A stretch of DNA of 64,000 nt from Rhodobacteraceae bacterium QY30 (GTDB taxonomy: Bacteria; Pseudomonadota; Alphaproteobacteria; Rhodobacterales; Rhodobacteraceae). Every line of letters begins with the position of its first letter. The stretch's first letter is position 1. The notes under the pieces are model-generated. The model did not search any database, was not told the origin of the DNA, and was given only the letters and a program-made list of their open reading frames with translations. A program made the translations under genes and the position numbers. Location: positions 558,001 through 622,000 of the forward strand of contig CP023454.1 of assembly GCA_002356635.1 (NCBI GenBank), in the 5' to 3' direction. Positions 1 to 9,400 of this stretch are shown here, piece after piece.

Positions 1-167
1 ATCCTGGGCTCGATCCCCCGGACCCGCATCTGGGTGGCGATGCCAAGCCCTACCTCGGCCATGCCCGGCAGGTTTACCTCGGCCGGGTAGCGCCAGCGCA
101 GGTCGTATTCGCGAAAGCCCGATGCGGCGATGACCGGCGGTTGCAGCGGATCGTGGGCGTCAGACAC
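1..167 (-). CDS. Phosphomannomutase/phosphoglucomutase, N-terminal part (cut by window edge)
   Basis: Only the first 55 or so residues are present; the gene runs off the left edge. The minus-strand reading starts at a GTG and soon shows FREYDLRWRYP...NLPGMAEVGLGIATQMR, the typical opening of AlgC/ManB-type phosphohexomutases, which interconvert hexose 1- and 6-phosphates for sugar-nucleotide and polysaccharide synthesis. The catalytic serine loop would lie beyond the edge. The GTG start overlaps the end of kdsA by 8 bases, so the two are probably co-transcribed and translationally coupled. Its place behind kpsT-kpsE-kdsA fits supply of sugar precursors for capsule or LPS. The family call is fairly sure; the exact substrate is not. 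Confidence 0.75.
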   Translation of the reverse strand, partial: MSDAHDPLQPPVIAASGFREYDLRWRYPAEVNLPGMAEVGLGIATQMRVRGIEPR

Positions 168-1002
168 GGACGGGATCGGCCTTGGCGATGCGGTCGATCG
201 CCATCAGCGTGTCCAGAAGCCGCGGCATCTGGTCCAGAGGGATCATGTTCGGCCCGTCCGAAGGGGCGGTATCGGGCGCCTCGTGCGTTTCGATGAAGAC
301 GCCGGCAATCCCCAGCGCCACGGCCGAGCGCGCCATCGCAGGCGCAAATTCACGCTGCCCGCCGCTGGCGCCGCCCAGCCCGCCGGGTTGCTGGACGGAA
401 TGGGTTGCGTCCATGATTACCGGATAGCCGGTACGCGCCATTGTGGGGAGCGACCGCATGTCCGCGACCAGGGTGTTGTAGCCGAAGCTGACGCCCCGTT
501 CTGTCAGAAGGATGCGGTTGTTGCCGGTGCTTTCCACCTTGGCGGCGACATTGGCCATGTCCCAGGGCGCCAGGAACTGGCCTTTCTTGATATTGACCAC
601 GCAGCCGGTTTCGCCCGCGGCAATCAGAAGGTCGGTCTGGCGGCAAAGGAAGGCCGGGATCTGGATCACGTCCACAACAGCGGCCGCCGCCCGCGCCTGA
701 TCCGCATCGTGGATATCGGTCAGGACGGGAATGCCCATTTCGGCGCGCAGGTCGCCCAGGATCTTCAACCCCGTGTCGATGCCGACGCCGCGCTTGCCCG
801 ACAGCGAGGTGCGGTTGGCCTTGTCGTAGCTGGCCTTGAAGATGAACTGTGCCCCGACGGCTGCGCAGGCCTCGGCCATGCGGCCGGCGATCATCCGGGC
901 ATGGTCGGCCGATTCCAGTTGGCAGGGGCCCGCAATCACCGTCAGAGGCCGGTCGTTGCCAACGGTCAGGCCGCCGATCGTCACATCCGTCATCATCGTC
1001 AT
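160..1002 (-). CDS. kdsA: 3-deoxy-8-phosphooctulonate (Kdo-8-P) synthase
   Basis: 280 residues, the normal length for KdsA, which condenses phosphoenolpyruvate with arabinose 5-phosphate to give Kdo-8-phosphate in the cytoplasm. Visible family motifs are VIAGPCQLES near residue 24, FKASYDKANRTS near residue 55, GIPVLTDIHD, QIPAFLCRQTDLL, and VIMDATHSVQQPGG in the C-terminal half. The start is ATG with a GGGGCGG purine stretch upstream; an alternative ATG lies two codons in. It begins 11 bases after kpsE and its end overlaps the phosphomannomutase start. Kdo serves both lipid A core and the linker of group 2 capsules, so its position next to capsule export genes is meaningful. Confidence 0.95.
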   Translation of the reverse strand: MTMMTDVTIGGLTVGNDRPLTVIAGPCQLESADHARMIAGRMAEACAAVGAQFIFKASYDKANRTSLSGKRGVGIDTGLKILGDLRAEMGIPVLTDIHDADQARAAAAVVDVIQIPAFLCRQTDLLIAAGETGCVVNIKKGQFLAPWDMANVAAKVESTGNNRILLTERGVSFGYNTLVADMRSLPTMARTGYPVIMDATHSVQQPGGLGGASGGQREFAPAMARSAVALGIAGVFIETHEAPDTAPSDGPNMIPLDQMPRLLDTLMAIDRIAKADPVRV

Positions 1003-1013
1003 CTGGACCGCCC

Positions 1014-2528
1014 CTAGGTGGAAACCTGTTCCCGCAGGATCGCTGCCGTCAGCGACAGCATCAGGTAAATGCCACTGAAGATCAGCAAGGCCAAGACCGT
1101 GTTTTCGAAGGCGCGGGGGTAGGCGGCGGCATCCGGCGCAATCGGGGCAACCCCCATCGACAGGTAGCGGGTCTGGCGGTTGGCCTCGATCCGGGCGGTT
1201 TCCATCTGTTGAAGCGCCTGCGCCATCATCAACTGCCGGCTGGTCAGCTCTCCTTCCGCGATGCGCAACTGCCCCGTCACCGCCGCCAGCGAGGCGCTTC
1301 CCCCCTGGTCCCGGGTCAGGCCGGCGCGCAATTCCGCAACCGTCGATTGCAGCCGGGCGATGTCGGCGCGGGTGCCTTCGACCCGGGCCGCATTGGGCTG
1401 GGCATTGTCCAGCAGGGCCTGAAGCTCCAGCTCCTTCTTGCGCAGGTGGGTTTCGATGGTGCCGATCTGGTTCATGACCAGCCCCGTCTCGGTCCTCGGG
1501 TCCAGAACGCCGACCTTCTGCTGCAGATCCAGCACGGCCGCCTGTGCGGCCTGGACCTTGCGTTCGGCATCCTCATAGCCGGCGCGGGCGTCCTTCATCT
1601 GCGCCTCGCGCAGACGCAGCGACAGGCGGTCCACCTGTTCCTCGGCGTAGCGGATCAGCGTTTCGGCGAAGGCCTGGCTCAGGGCGGGATCGGGGGCGAT
1701 CACCTCCATCTTCACGATCCCTTCGGTCGGGTCGTAACCGATCTTCACGTGGTCCTGGTAAAGTCCGTAGGCGTCCTCGGTGGTGGCATCCGGGGAAAGG
1801 CGCTGAAGCGGGTCGATGGCCGGGTTCGAAAAGGCCGCGCGAAAGCCCAGCTCCTTGTCCAGGCGCAGCATCGCGTCCCGCGATTGCAGGTAGCTCTGGA
1901 CCGTGATCGCATCCTGCGAGGTGGCGAACTGCGTCCCTTTGAAGAAACCGCCCAGGTTCCCCATCGCGGTGCTTTCGGCCTGCTGGATGACGAAGGCGGA
2001 ATGGGTCGCATACATCGGCGTGGCAATGATGAAGAAGTAGACCCCCGCCAGAAGGCTGGGCAGCAGCACAAACGCGACCAGCCGTGCGGTCAGCAGCGTA
2101 AGCTGCCGCCGTCGCCTGCGGACGATGTCACGCTGGATCCGCATGATGTGGTCGACCCGGGCGGCGCCTTCGTCCGGCATCGCGGGCGGCGGGCTCGGGC
2201 GAAACGCCTGTGGCAGCTGAACGGCGGTCCCGGCGCCGCCAACGTCGGGTGCAATGGCGCTGGCCGCCGTGCCACGCCGGCTGGGGTCGATGCCCCTCTG
2301 CCGCAGCTTCAGGACGGCGTCGTGGTCCGAGGTGTAGTCGATGCCGTTCTGTGCGGCCATCCGGCGGGCCATGCGCAGTTGGCGGGGAGTCAGCCCTTCC
2401 GCCTCGACTGCCCGCAACGCGGCCTCGCGGTCGGGGACCGCCGGATCACCGGGGCCGGGCGCCGCATCCGCCGCCGGGGATGAGGTCCGGCGCACCCGGT
2501 AAAGCACCGCTTTAGTGGGCGTAGTCAT
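1014..2528 (-). CDS. kpsE: Capsule polysaccharide export inner-membrane protein, KpsE/CtrB/RkpR type
   Basis: 504 residues from the ATG at 2528, chosen because it overlaps the kpsT stop by 17 bases; a longer reading exists 10 codons upstream. A polar N-terminal region of about 145 residues precedes a basic cluster (IVRRRRRQ) and a first membrane span at about 151-172. A long periplasmic region with coiled coils follows (residues about 290-470, rich in E, Q, R and A), then a second membrane span near 477-498. This two-span Wzz-like layout is that of KpsE, the adaptor linking the KpsMT ABC transporter to the outer-membrane exporter. The N-terminal extension is longer than in E. coli KpsE, as in many alphaproteobacterial homologues. 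Confidence 0.85.
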   Translation of the reverse strand: MTTPTKAVLYRVRRTSSPAADAAPGPGDPAVPDREAALRAVEAEGLTPRQLRMARRMAAQNGIDYTSDHDAVLKLRQRGIDPSRRGTAASAIAPDVGGAGTAVQLPQAFRPSPPPAMPDEGAARVDHIMRIQRDIVRRRRRQLTLLTARLVAFVLLPSLLAGVYFFIIATPMYATHSAFVIQQAESTAMGNLGGFFKGTQFATSQDAITVQSYLQSRDAMLRLDKELGFRAAFSNPAIDPLQRLSPDATTEDAYGLYQDHVKIGYDPTEGIVKMEVIAPDPALSQAFAETLIRYAEEQVDRLSLRLREAQMKDARAGYEDAERKVQAAQAAVLDLQQKVGVLDPRTETGLVMNQIGTIETHLRKKELELQALLDNAQPNAARVEGTRADIARLQSTVAELRAGLTRDQGGSASLAAVTGQLRIAEGELTSRQLMMAQALQQMETARIEANRQTRYLSMGVAPIAPDAAAYPRAFENTVLALLIFSGIYLMLSLTAAILREQVST

Positions 2529-3165
2529 AAAGACGTTTCGCTTCTTCCAATGAATCAAAGAACTGCATCCGGCCGTCGCGCAGGACCGCCGCCTTCCGGC
2601 AATAGGATTCCAGAACCTTCGGCTGGTGCGAAACCACGATGACCGTCGCCTGGCGCAGCCGGTCCCTCAGGATCGTTCCGGCCTTGCGGTTGAATTCGAC
2701 GTCCGAGCTGGAGGGCATCCCCTCGTCGATCAGGTAGAGATCGAACTCCAGCGCCAGAAGCAGCGCGAAGGTGAAGCGGGACTTCATGCCGGAGCTGTAG
2801 GTGATGACCGGTCGGTCGAAATATTCGGCGATATCCGCCAGCCAGCGGCAGAAGGCCTGGATATAGTCCGGGTCCAGCCCGTACAGCCGCGCGATGTGGC
2901 GGCAGTTCTCGGCGGCGGAATGGTGGCTGTTGATGCCGCCCATGAACCCGAGCGGAAATGATACGCGACACGCCCGCCGCACCCGGCCCTCATCGGGTTT
3001 CTCAAGCCCGGCCATCATGTTGATGATCGTGGTCTTGCCGGTGCCGTTGCGGGCCAGGATCCCCAGCGATTGCCCCGGTTCGATACGGAAGGTGGCCCGG
3101 TCCAGGATCACCTTGCGGGTTTCTCCGGTCCAGAACGATTTGCTCACGTTCTCGAATTCAAGCAT
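2512..3165 (-). CDS. kpsT: Capsule polysaccharide export ABC transporter, ATP-binding protein
   Basis: 217 residues, standard for KpsT/CtrD ATPases that drive export of lipid-linked capsule polysaccharide. Seen: Walker A ARNGTGKTT (about 38-46), signature YSSGMKSR (about 123-130) where other families have LSGGQ, Walker B LYLIDE (about 143-148) and the H-loop VVSH (about 177-180). The SSGM signature is characteristic of polysaccharide exporters. It is first in the minus-strand run kpsT-kpsE-kdsA-phosphomannomutase and overlaps kpsE. The partner permease KpsM is not next to it; the upstream gene is nhaA. A promoter should lie in the 123 bases before the start. Confidence 0.92.
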   Translation of the reverse strand: MLEFENVSKSFWTGETRKVILDRATFRIEPGQSLGILARNGTGKTTIINMMAGLEKPDEGRVRRACRVSFPLGFMGGINSHHSAAENCRHIARLYGLDPDYIQAFCRWLADIAEYFDRPVITYSSGMKSRFTFALLLALEFDLYLIDEGMPSSSDVEFNRKAGTILRDRLRQATVIVVSHQPKVLESYCRKAAVLRDGRMQFFDSLEEAKRLYDYAH

Positions 3166-3239
3166 CGGTGCGCCACTGTCCGCCGTCGGATGACGGACGG
3201 TGCAGCACCGGACATCACCCTGACCTTTTGGACAGTATG

Positions 3240-3280
3240 GCCCATCCGAACGGATGAAAACAACCGCCGATCGGATGGGC
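3240..3280. repeat. Inverted repeat between nhaA and kpsT
   Basis: A perfect 10-base inverted repeat, GCCCATCCGA at 3240-3249 and TCGGATGGGC at 3271-3280, separated by 21 bases. It sits just after the nhaA stop and about 75 bases before the kpsT start, both on the minus strand. No run of T follows the arm, so it is not a classic terminator. It could be an operator for the capsule operon, or a weak terminator of nhaA. Confidence 0.4.
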
Positions 3281-3288
3281 GCGCCGGG

Positions 3289-4542
3289 TCAGTCCTTTAC
3301 CTTCTGGACCCGGGCGAGCATCCCGGCCAGGATCGCCATGAACGCGGCGCCGAAACTGAACAGCGCGCCCATCTTGGCCGCGTCCTGGATCGCGCCCGCC
3401 GGGAAGGCCACCGAGGCCACGAACAGCGCCACGGTAAATCCGATGGCGGCCACGCAGCCCACGACAAGCAGGTCGGGCAGGCGCATCCCGTCAGGCAGGC
3501 CCAGTCGCAGCACCCGCGCGGCAAACCAGCCCAGGGCGAAGATCCCCACCGGCTTGCCGACCAGAAGCCCGAACATCACCAGCCAGGTCGGCGCGCCGAT
3601 GGCGGAAAACTCGACGCCCGCATTGGCCAGGCCGAAGAAGAAGAGGATGATCTGAACCGGCATCTTCAGGTGATGCTCGATCCAGTTCAGCAGGTCGGTC
3701 AGGTGGACCTCGGCCTCGGCGAAGATCCCGAAGGCGCGGTCGGCGTGCGGGATGGTGGGCACGATCGGCAAAAGCCCCAGCGCAGGATGGATCCCCGCCT
3801 CCTGAAAGCCATACCAGCTGAGCGCGCCGGCGATCAGATAGGGCCAGAAGGACAGGCGCTTTCGGACCCAAGTCGACCGCCGGCGGAGCTGGTCACCGCG
3901 GTCCAGCCACCGGGGAAGCCAGTTGGCCAGCACGAAGACTGCCACCGCCGCCCCAATCGACAGCAGAAGCCAGGCCGGGGCCAGGGCACCGGTAGGGTAG
4001 AAGATCGCCAGGATCACCAGTCCCGCCGCATCGTCTGCAATGGCCAGCAGCAACAGGAACCGAATGGCGGGATGCCCGGCGCCAAAGACCACCCGGCCGA
4101 CCAGGTAGGAAAACGCGATGTCGGTCGCGGTCGGAATGGCCCAGCCGCGTCCGGTTTCGGGCAGGATCCCGAGAAGGGCGGCCAGCCCCAGATAGACCAG
4201 GACCGGCCCCAGCATCCCCCCCGCTGTGGCGATCAGCGGGGTCAGCGCCTTGCGCCCGCGCAGGGAGCCTTCCTCGAGGATCACCGCCTCCCAGACCTCT
4301 TTCGCGGCAATCGCGAAGAACAGCGCCATCAGAACGTCGTTGATCAGGAAATGCAGCGTCAGAGTCCGCGTCAGGGTGCCGCCTTCATACTCGGCCTGGC
4401 CGATCAGAAAGTTCTGCACCAGCGGATATTCGACAAAGGCGTGATAGCTGTCGGGGGCACTGTTGGCCCAGGCCAGGGCCAGACCCGCGCCCCCGATCAG
4501 CAAGAGCGAATAGTTGGTGACGTAGTTCCAGACCCGATACAT
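3289..4542 (-). CDS. nhaA: Na+/H+ antiporter NhaA
   Basis: 417 residues, the usual size for NhaA, an inner-membrane antiporter that exports Na+ in exchange for protons. The ATG at 4542 (MYRVWNY) is preceded by a strong GGGGGGACAGG ribosome site; an ATG 18 codons upstream lacks one and adds a proline/arginine stretch. Seen are about 11-12 hydrophobic segments and the two key aspartate motifs: TATDIAFSYL (equivalent to Asp133 of E. coli) and LAIADDAAGLVIL (equivalent to Asp163/164, the ion-binding pair). It stands alone on the minus strand, between the lipoprotein gene and kpsT. It is probably involved in salt and pH homeostasis. Confidence 0.94.
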   Translation of the reverse strand: MYRVWNYVTNYSLLLIGGAGLALAWANSAPDSYHAFVEYPLVQNFLIGQAEYEGGTLTRTLTLHFLINDVLMALFFAIAAKEVWEAVILEEGSLRGRKALTPLIATAGGMLGPVLVYLGLAALLGILPETGRGWAIPTATDIAFSYLVGRVVFGAGHPAIRFLLLLAIADDAAGLVILAIFYPTGALAPAWLLLSIGAAVAVFVLANWLPRWLDRGDQLRRRSTWVRKRLSFWPYLIAGALSWYGFQEAGIHPALGLLPIVPTIPHADRAFGIFAEAEVHLTDLLNWIEHHLKMPVQIILFFFGLANAGVEFSAIGAPTWLVMFGLLVGKPVGIFALGWFAARVLRLGLPDGMRLPDLLVVGCVAAIGFTVALFVASVAFPAGAIQDAAKMGALFSFGAAFMAILAGMLARVQKVKD

Positions 4543-4640
4543 CCTGTCCCCCCGGCGATTTTCGCGCACGATAAGGAGGGGAGGCGGGACGGGCAACCGG
4601 CGATCGCCCGTCCCGAACCCTGGCGTCCGGGGTGGCGGGA

Positions 4641-5123
4641 TCAGACCTTGGTCAGGATGTAGGCCGGGGCCAGGGCGCCGCGGATCGGCTGGCCGGTCAT
4701 GTCAAGCCGCTGCAACTGGCCGTTCAGCACCTTGAACCAGGCCTGATTGCCGGCCGCATCCAGACGGATGTAATTGCCCGTCGGATCCCAGGCGTAACGG
4801 CCCTTGACGGTCGCAGTCTGGCCCCGGTCGATGTAGGTTTCCGTCATCTGGTAGGTGCCTTGCAGCCCCAGCGTGATCGACGTCGAGATCCCCGGGCAGT
4901 CGGCACAGGGGAGCGTGCCGGCGTAGGTGCCGGCCCATTGCACGGACGAACGCGCGCCCGCACCCGGAACCGGGGTCACGACCGTGGTGGCCTTGGTCCG
5001 CGCGCCCACCTTCTCGACGGTGGTGGTGGCATCGGGCGTGGAGACGGTGGTTTTCACATAAGGTCCGCAGGCGGTCAGGGCGGCCACGGCGGCCAGGGCG
5101 GTGAGGGGAAGGGGAAACTTCAT
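4641..5123 (-). CDS. NlpE-like lipoprotein with CxxC motif
   Basis: 160 residues beginning MKFPLPLTALAAVAALTAC, a lipoprotein signal peptide ending in the lipobox LTAC, so the mature protein should be anchored by Cys19. After a Thr/Val-rich linker, the segment WAGTYAGTLPCADCPGISTSITL carries the CADC motif seen at the start of the NlpE N-terminal domain; a Tyr/Gly-rich beta-barrel-like region follows. NlpE in E. coli senses lipoprotein sorting, surface contact and copper; this protein has only the N-terminal domain. The ATG at 5123 was chosen because the lipobox needs it; longer readings upstream are not protein-like. It is transcribed away from the HutD gene. Confidence 0.8.
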   Translation of the reverse strand: MKFPLPLTALAAVAALTACGPYVKTTVSTPDATTTVEKVGARTKATTVVTPVPGAGARSSVQWAGTYAGTLPCADCPGISTSITLGLQGTYQMTETYIDRGQTATVKGRYAWDPTGNYIRLDAAGNQAWFKVLNGQLQRLDMTGQPIRGALAPAYILTKV

Positions 5124-5228
5124 CTTGCTGTCCTTTGATGCCAAACAAGGTTCATGACGTCGCCGGAAAAACTTCCCTTGCGGCGCCGAAGTTCCCATTG
5201 TCCTAAAATAAGCAAAGGACGCCGTTTC

Positions 5229-5804
5229 ATGCGCAGGATCCCGCAAGCCCAATTCCAGACCGCGCCGTGGAAGAACGGCGGTGGCATCACGCATGAGATC
5301 GCGCGCCATCGGGATGGGGATGCGCTGGTCTGGCGGATCAGCCTGGCAGAGGTGACGACGGATGGCCCGTTCTCGTCCTTTCCCGGCCTGACCCGCATCC
5401 TGACCGTGATCGACGGCGCGGGCCTGGACCTGCACGGCCCGCAGGGCGTGTTGCCCGCCCGACCCCTGGCGCCGGTACGGTTTGCAGGAGATACGCCGGT
5501 TGACGGGCGATTGCTGGACGGACCCTGCCGGGATGTGAACGTGATCTTCGACGGGCACTGCGTCGAGGCGTCGGTGTCGGTGCTGCGTGCGGGCGACATG
5601 GCCAGCGCGACGGGGGTGCTGGCCCTGGCGGGCGCCGTCCGGGTGGGGGCGCTGCCGCTTCCCGTCGGGGATTTCGCCTGGACGGACCGCGAAACGGTCC
5701 GGGCGGAAGCGGATGGCCTGGCGCTGCTGATCGACATTGCGCCGGTGCGGTGCCAGACGCGCTGGGCGCTAGCCGGTGCAGTGGCTAAAGGTGCTTTTCC
5801 ATGA
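5229..5804 (+). CDS. HutD/Ves family protein
   Basis: 191 residues from the ATG at 5229, with AAAGGA 11 bases upstream. The opening MRRIPQAQFQTAPWKNGGGITHEIA matches the conserved PWKNGGGxTxEI signature of the HutD/Ves family, followed by WRISLAEVTTDGPFSSFPGLTRILTVIDG, typical of its double cupin-like fold. HutD genes often sit in histidine-utilisation clusters and Ves is an environmental-stress protein of E. coli; the biochemical role is not settled. There are no hut genes here, so the context does not help. The last 20 bases overlap the convergent acetyltransferase gene. Confidence 0.82.
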   Translation: MRRIPQAQFQTAPWKNGGGITHEIARHRDGDALVWRISLAEVTTDGPFSSFPGLTRILTVIDGAGLDLHGPQGVLPARPLAPVRFAGDTPVDGRLLDGPCRDVNVIFDGHCVEASVSVLRAGDMASATGVLALAGAVRVGALPLPVGDFAWTDRETVRAEADGLALLIDIAPVRCQTRWALAGAVAKGAFP

Positions 5805-6240
5805 ACAGGCTGGCAGGGTGTTCGTCATAATTCCCGAACGGTCCGCGGACGGAATAGCCCAGCGTGGTGTATAGCTGAACGGCCGCGACCAGCGCGTCAC
5901 CGGTTTCAAGCCGAACGATGTGATGTCCCGCATCGCGCGCACGGGTTTCCAGATCTTCCATCAGCAGGTGCGCCACGCCCTTGCGGCGGCCGCGGGGGGC
6001 CACGTAGAGGCGCTTCACTTCGACATAATCGCGGCAATCGACCATCGCAACGCAGCCCAGCGGTGCGCCGTCCTCGTCACGGCCCACCAGGAAGGTCACG
6101 GCGGGGTCGGCCAGTTCCTCAACGGTGAAGGAAAAGATTTCGTCCGCTTCGAACACATCCAGCAAGGCCTCCTGGCTTGCGGCGATCAGGGCCCGGCCGT
6201 CGTCGGACAGCGGGGATTCCGGGGTGATTGTGACTGTCAT
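5785..6240 (-). CDS. GNAT family N-acetyltransferase
   Basis: 151 residues from the ATG at 6240 (MTVTITPESPLSD), preferred over an ATG 11 codons upstream because it gives the normal GNAT length. The acetyl-CoA-binding motif A is visible as VKRLYVAPRGRRKGVAHLLMEDLETRARDAG (R/Q-x-x-G-x-A type), followed by LETGDALVAAVQLYTTLGYSVRGPFGNY and the EHPASLFMEKHL C-terminus typical of the YjgM/PhnO-like single-domain group. The acceptor substrate cannot be read from the sequence. It converges on and overlaps the HutD gene by 20 bases. Confidence 0.85.
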   Translation of the reverse strand: MTVTITPESPLSDDGRALIAASQEALLDVFEADEIFSFTVEELADPAVTFLVGRDEDGAPLGCVAMVDCRDYVEVKRLYVAPRGRRKGVAHLLMEDLETRARDAGHHIVRLETGDALVAAVQLYTTLGYSVRGPFGNYDEHPASLFMEKHL

Positions 6241-6455
6241 GATCCATACGGTTTGCAGTGATGCGAGGATCAAGGCGGGCGGAGGGCCGGGCTGTCAACC
6301 CCCGGCGGGCGGTGGGATGGCTGGAGGGTCTGTTGGTCGCTGGCAATATCTTGGGGATAACCGCCGATCGTCAGCAAGATGCTGCGGGCGCCGGTTGACT
6401 TGGGGGGCGGCTGGCCGAAGATAGCGGACCCCGCAGGAATCATCGGACCTCGGCC

Positions 6456-9400
6456 TTGCGCTTTACCCGGCTTCGGCTCAACGGCTTCAAAAGCTTTGTC
6501 GACCCCACGGATCTGGTGATCCATGAGGGGCTAACCGGCGTGGTCGGACCGAACGGCTGCGGCAAGTCGAACCTGCTGGAGGCGCTGCGCTGGGTGATGG
6601 GCGAAACCCGCGCCAGCGCCATGCGCGGCGGCGGGATGGAGGACGTGATCTTCGCCGGCGCCGCGACCCGCCCTGCCCGCAACTTCGCCGAAGTGGTCCT
6701 GACCATCGACAACGGCGAACGGCTGGCGCCTGCGGGCTTTAACGACACCGATCAGCTGGAGATCGTTCGCCGCATCACCCGCGATGCCGGGTCGGCATAC
6801 AAGGCCAACACCAGGGACGTCCGGGCGCGCGATGTGCAGATGCTGTTCGCCGATGCGTCGACAGGCAGCCATTCCCCGGCGCTGGTCCGGCAAGGGCAGA
6901 TTTCCGAACTGATCAATGCGCGGCCGAAGAACCGCCGCCGGATTCTGGAAGAGGCGGCGGGCATCTCGGGCCTTTACCAGCGCCGGCACGAGGCTGAGCT
7001 GAAGCTGAACTCGACCGAACAGAACCTGGTGCGCGTCGATGACGTGATCGAGCAGTTGGCCCAGCAACTGGCGCAACTGGCGCGGCAGGCCCGGCAGGCG
7101 GCGCGGTACCGCGAGATCGGCGAGGAACTGCGCCGCACGGAAGGGATGCTGCTGTATCGGCGCTGGCGCGAGGCCGACCAGGCGCGGCTTCTGGCCGAGG
7201 GCGAGCTGAACGAGCGTACCCGCGCCGCGGCCCAGGCCGAAGCGGCAGCCCGTGCAGCGGAAAAGGCCCGTGTGGCCGCCGAGGACAAGCTGCCGCCCTT
7301 GCGCGAGGAAGAGGTGATCGCGGGCGCGATCCTGCAACGCCTGAGCGTGCAACGTGATTCGCTGAGCCAGGACGAGGCCCGCGCCCGCCAGACCATCGAG
7401 ACGCTGACAGGACGCATCGCGCAACTGGTCCGCGACCTTGAGCGCGAGGCGGGCCTGAACCGGGATGCCGGTGAAACCATCGCGAGGCTGGACTGGGAGC
7501 AGGCGCAGATCGCCAAGGCCTCCGAAGGCCATGACGACCGTCTGTCCGAAGCCGCTGACGCCGCATCCGAGGCGGCCCAGGTGCTTCAGGACCGTGATGC
7601 GGCGCTGTCGCAGCTGACCGAGGATGTCGCCCGTCTCTCGGCGCGGCACCAGTCGGCGGAGCGGCTTCTGTCCGACCATCGCGCAACGCTGACGCGATCG
7701 GAATCCGAACTGGCCAGGGCGCAGGAGGGGGCCCTGACGGCCGAGGCGGCGCTGGGCCGGGCCGAGGCGGATTTCACCGCCGCCGAGGAGGCGCAGTCCC
7801 TGGCGCTGGATGCTGCCGAGGCCGCCGAGGAGGCGCTGGCCGAGGCCGACACCGCCCGTGCCGAGGTGCAGACTCGCGAGGCCGATGCCCGGGCGCAACG
7901 CTCGGAGGCCGAGGGAGAGGCTGGCGCCCTGCGGGCCGAGGTGGCAGCCCTTGCGCGGCTGGTCGACCGGGAATCGGCGGCGGGGCGGCAGATCCTGGAC
8001 CGGGTGCAGGTGGCGCGCGGATATGAAAAGGCGCTGGGCGCGGCCTTGGCGGACGACCTGCGGGCGCCGGAAACGGAAGAAGGCTCGGGCTGGGCGGTAT
8101 TGCCGCCCTATGACGCCGACCAGCCCCTGCCCGACGGGGTCGCCTGCCTGGCCGATCACGTCACCGTACCACCCGTTCTGGTCCGGCGGATCCGCCAGAT
8201 CGGCCTTGTCGCCCGCGCTGACGGGGCGCGGCTGCAGCCGCTTTTGCGGCCGGGGCAGCGGCTGGTGTCGCTGGAAGGCGATCTCTGGCGCTGGGACGGT
8301 CTTCGGGCAACCGCAGAGGACGCGCCATCGGCCGCGGCGCTGCGCCTGCAACAGCTGAACCGGCTGGTCGAACTGAAGCGCGACCTCGAGGACATCGCCG
8401 CCCGGGCCGAAGGAGCCCGGCGCGCGCATGAAGTGCTGACGCAACGGCTGGCCGATGCCACTCGCGCCGATCAGACCGCCCGCGAGGCGCGCCGCGATGC
8501 GGACCGCCGCATGGCCGAGGCCAATCGGGCGCTGAGCAAGGCCGAGGCGGATCGGTCGATTGCGGCCGGCAAGCTGGAAAGCGCCCGTCTGGCCGTGGCC
8601 CGCCACGACGAAGAGGCCCTGTCAACGCGGCTGCGCCTGACTGAAGCGGAGACTGCGGCCGCGCAGCTTCCCGATCTGGCCGTCGCCCGGGCCGCGGTCG
8701 AGGACGTGAAGCTGACGGTGGAAGCAGCGCGCCTGACGATGATGACCCGGCGATCGGCTCATGACGAATTGCGCCGCGAAGGAGAGGCACGGCTGAAGCG
8801 GCGGCAGGAGATCGCGAAGGAGATCTCTGGTTGGAAGCATCGGCTGGAAACGGCGGAGAAGCGCACGGCCGAACTGACGGACCGCAAGTCCGACAGCGAA
8901 GCCGAACTGAAGGCGGCCAGCGCCGCACCGTCCGAGATCGCCGCCAAACGCGAGGCCCTGGAAGAGGCGCTGGCCGAGGCGGAAGACCGCCGCGCCCAGG
9001 CCGCTGACCGCCTGGCCGAGGCCGAGACCGCGCTGCGTGCGGCCCAGGATGCCGAACGCGAAGCCGCCCGTGCCGCCGGCGAGGCGCGCGAGGCCCGCGC
9101 CCGCGCTGAAGCCCGCGCCGATGCCGCCCGCGAAACCGTGGCCTATGCCGCCACGCGCATCACTGAAGAAACCGATGCGACTCCGACCGCGCTGCTGGAA
9201 AGTCTGGCGGTTGACCCGGATCAGATGCCGGGGGCCGAGGCTCTGGACATCGAGGTGAACCGGCTGAAGCGGCAGCGCGAATCGCTGGGGGCCGTCAACC
9301 TGCGGGCCGAGGAAGACGCCCGCGAGGTGCAGTCCGAACACGACCTTCTGGTTCGGGAAAAGACCGATCTGGAAGAAGCGATCAAGAAGCTGCGCGCCGG

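Noticed and set aside
6531-8606. 691-codon open frame on the minus strand of smc
   Set aside because: Shadow of the GC-rich smc coding frame; composition is not protein-like and SMC motifs are certain on the other strand.
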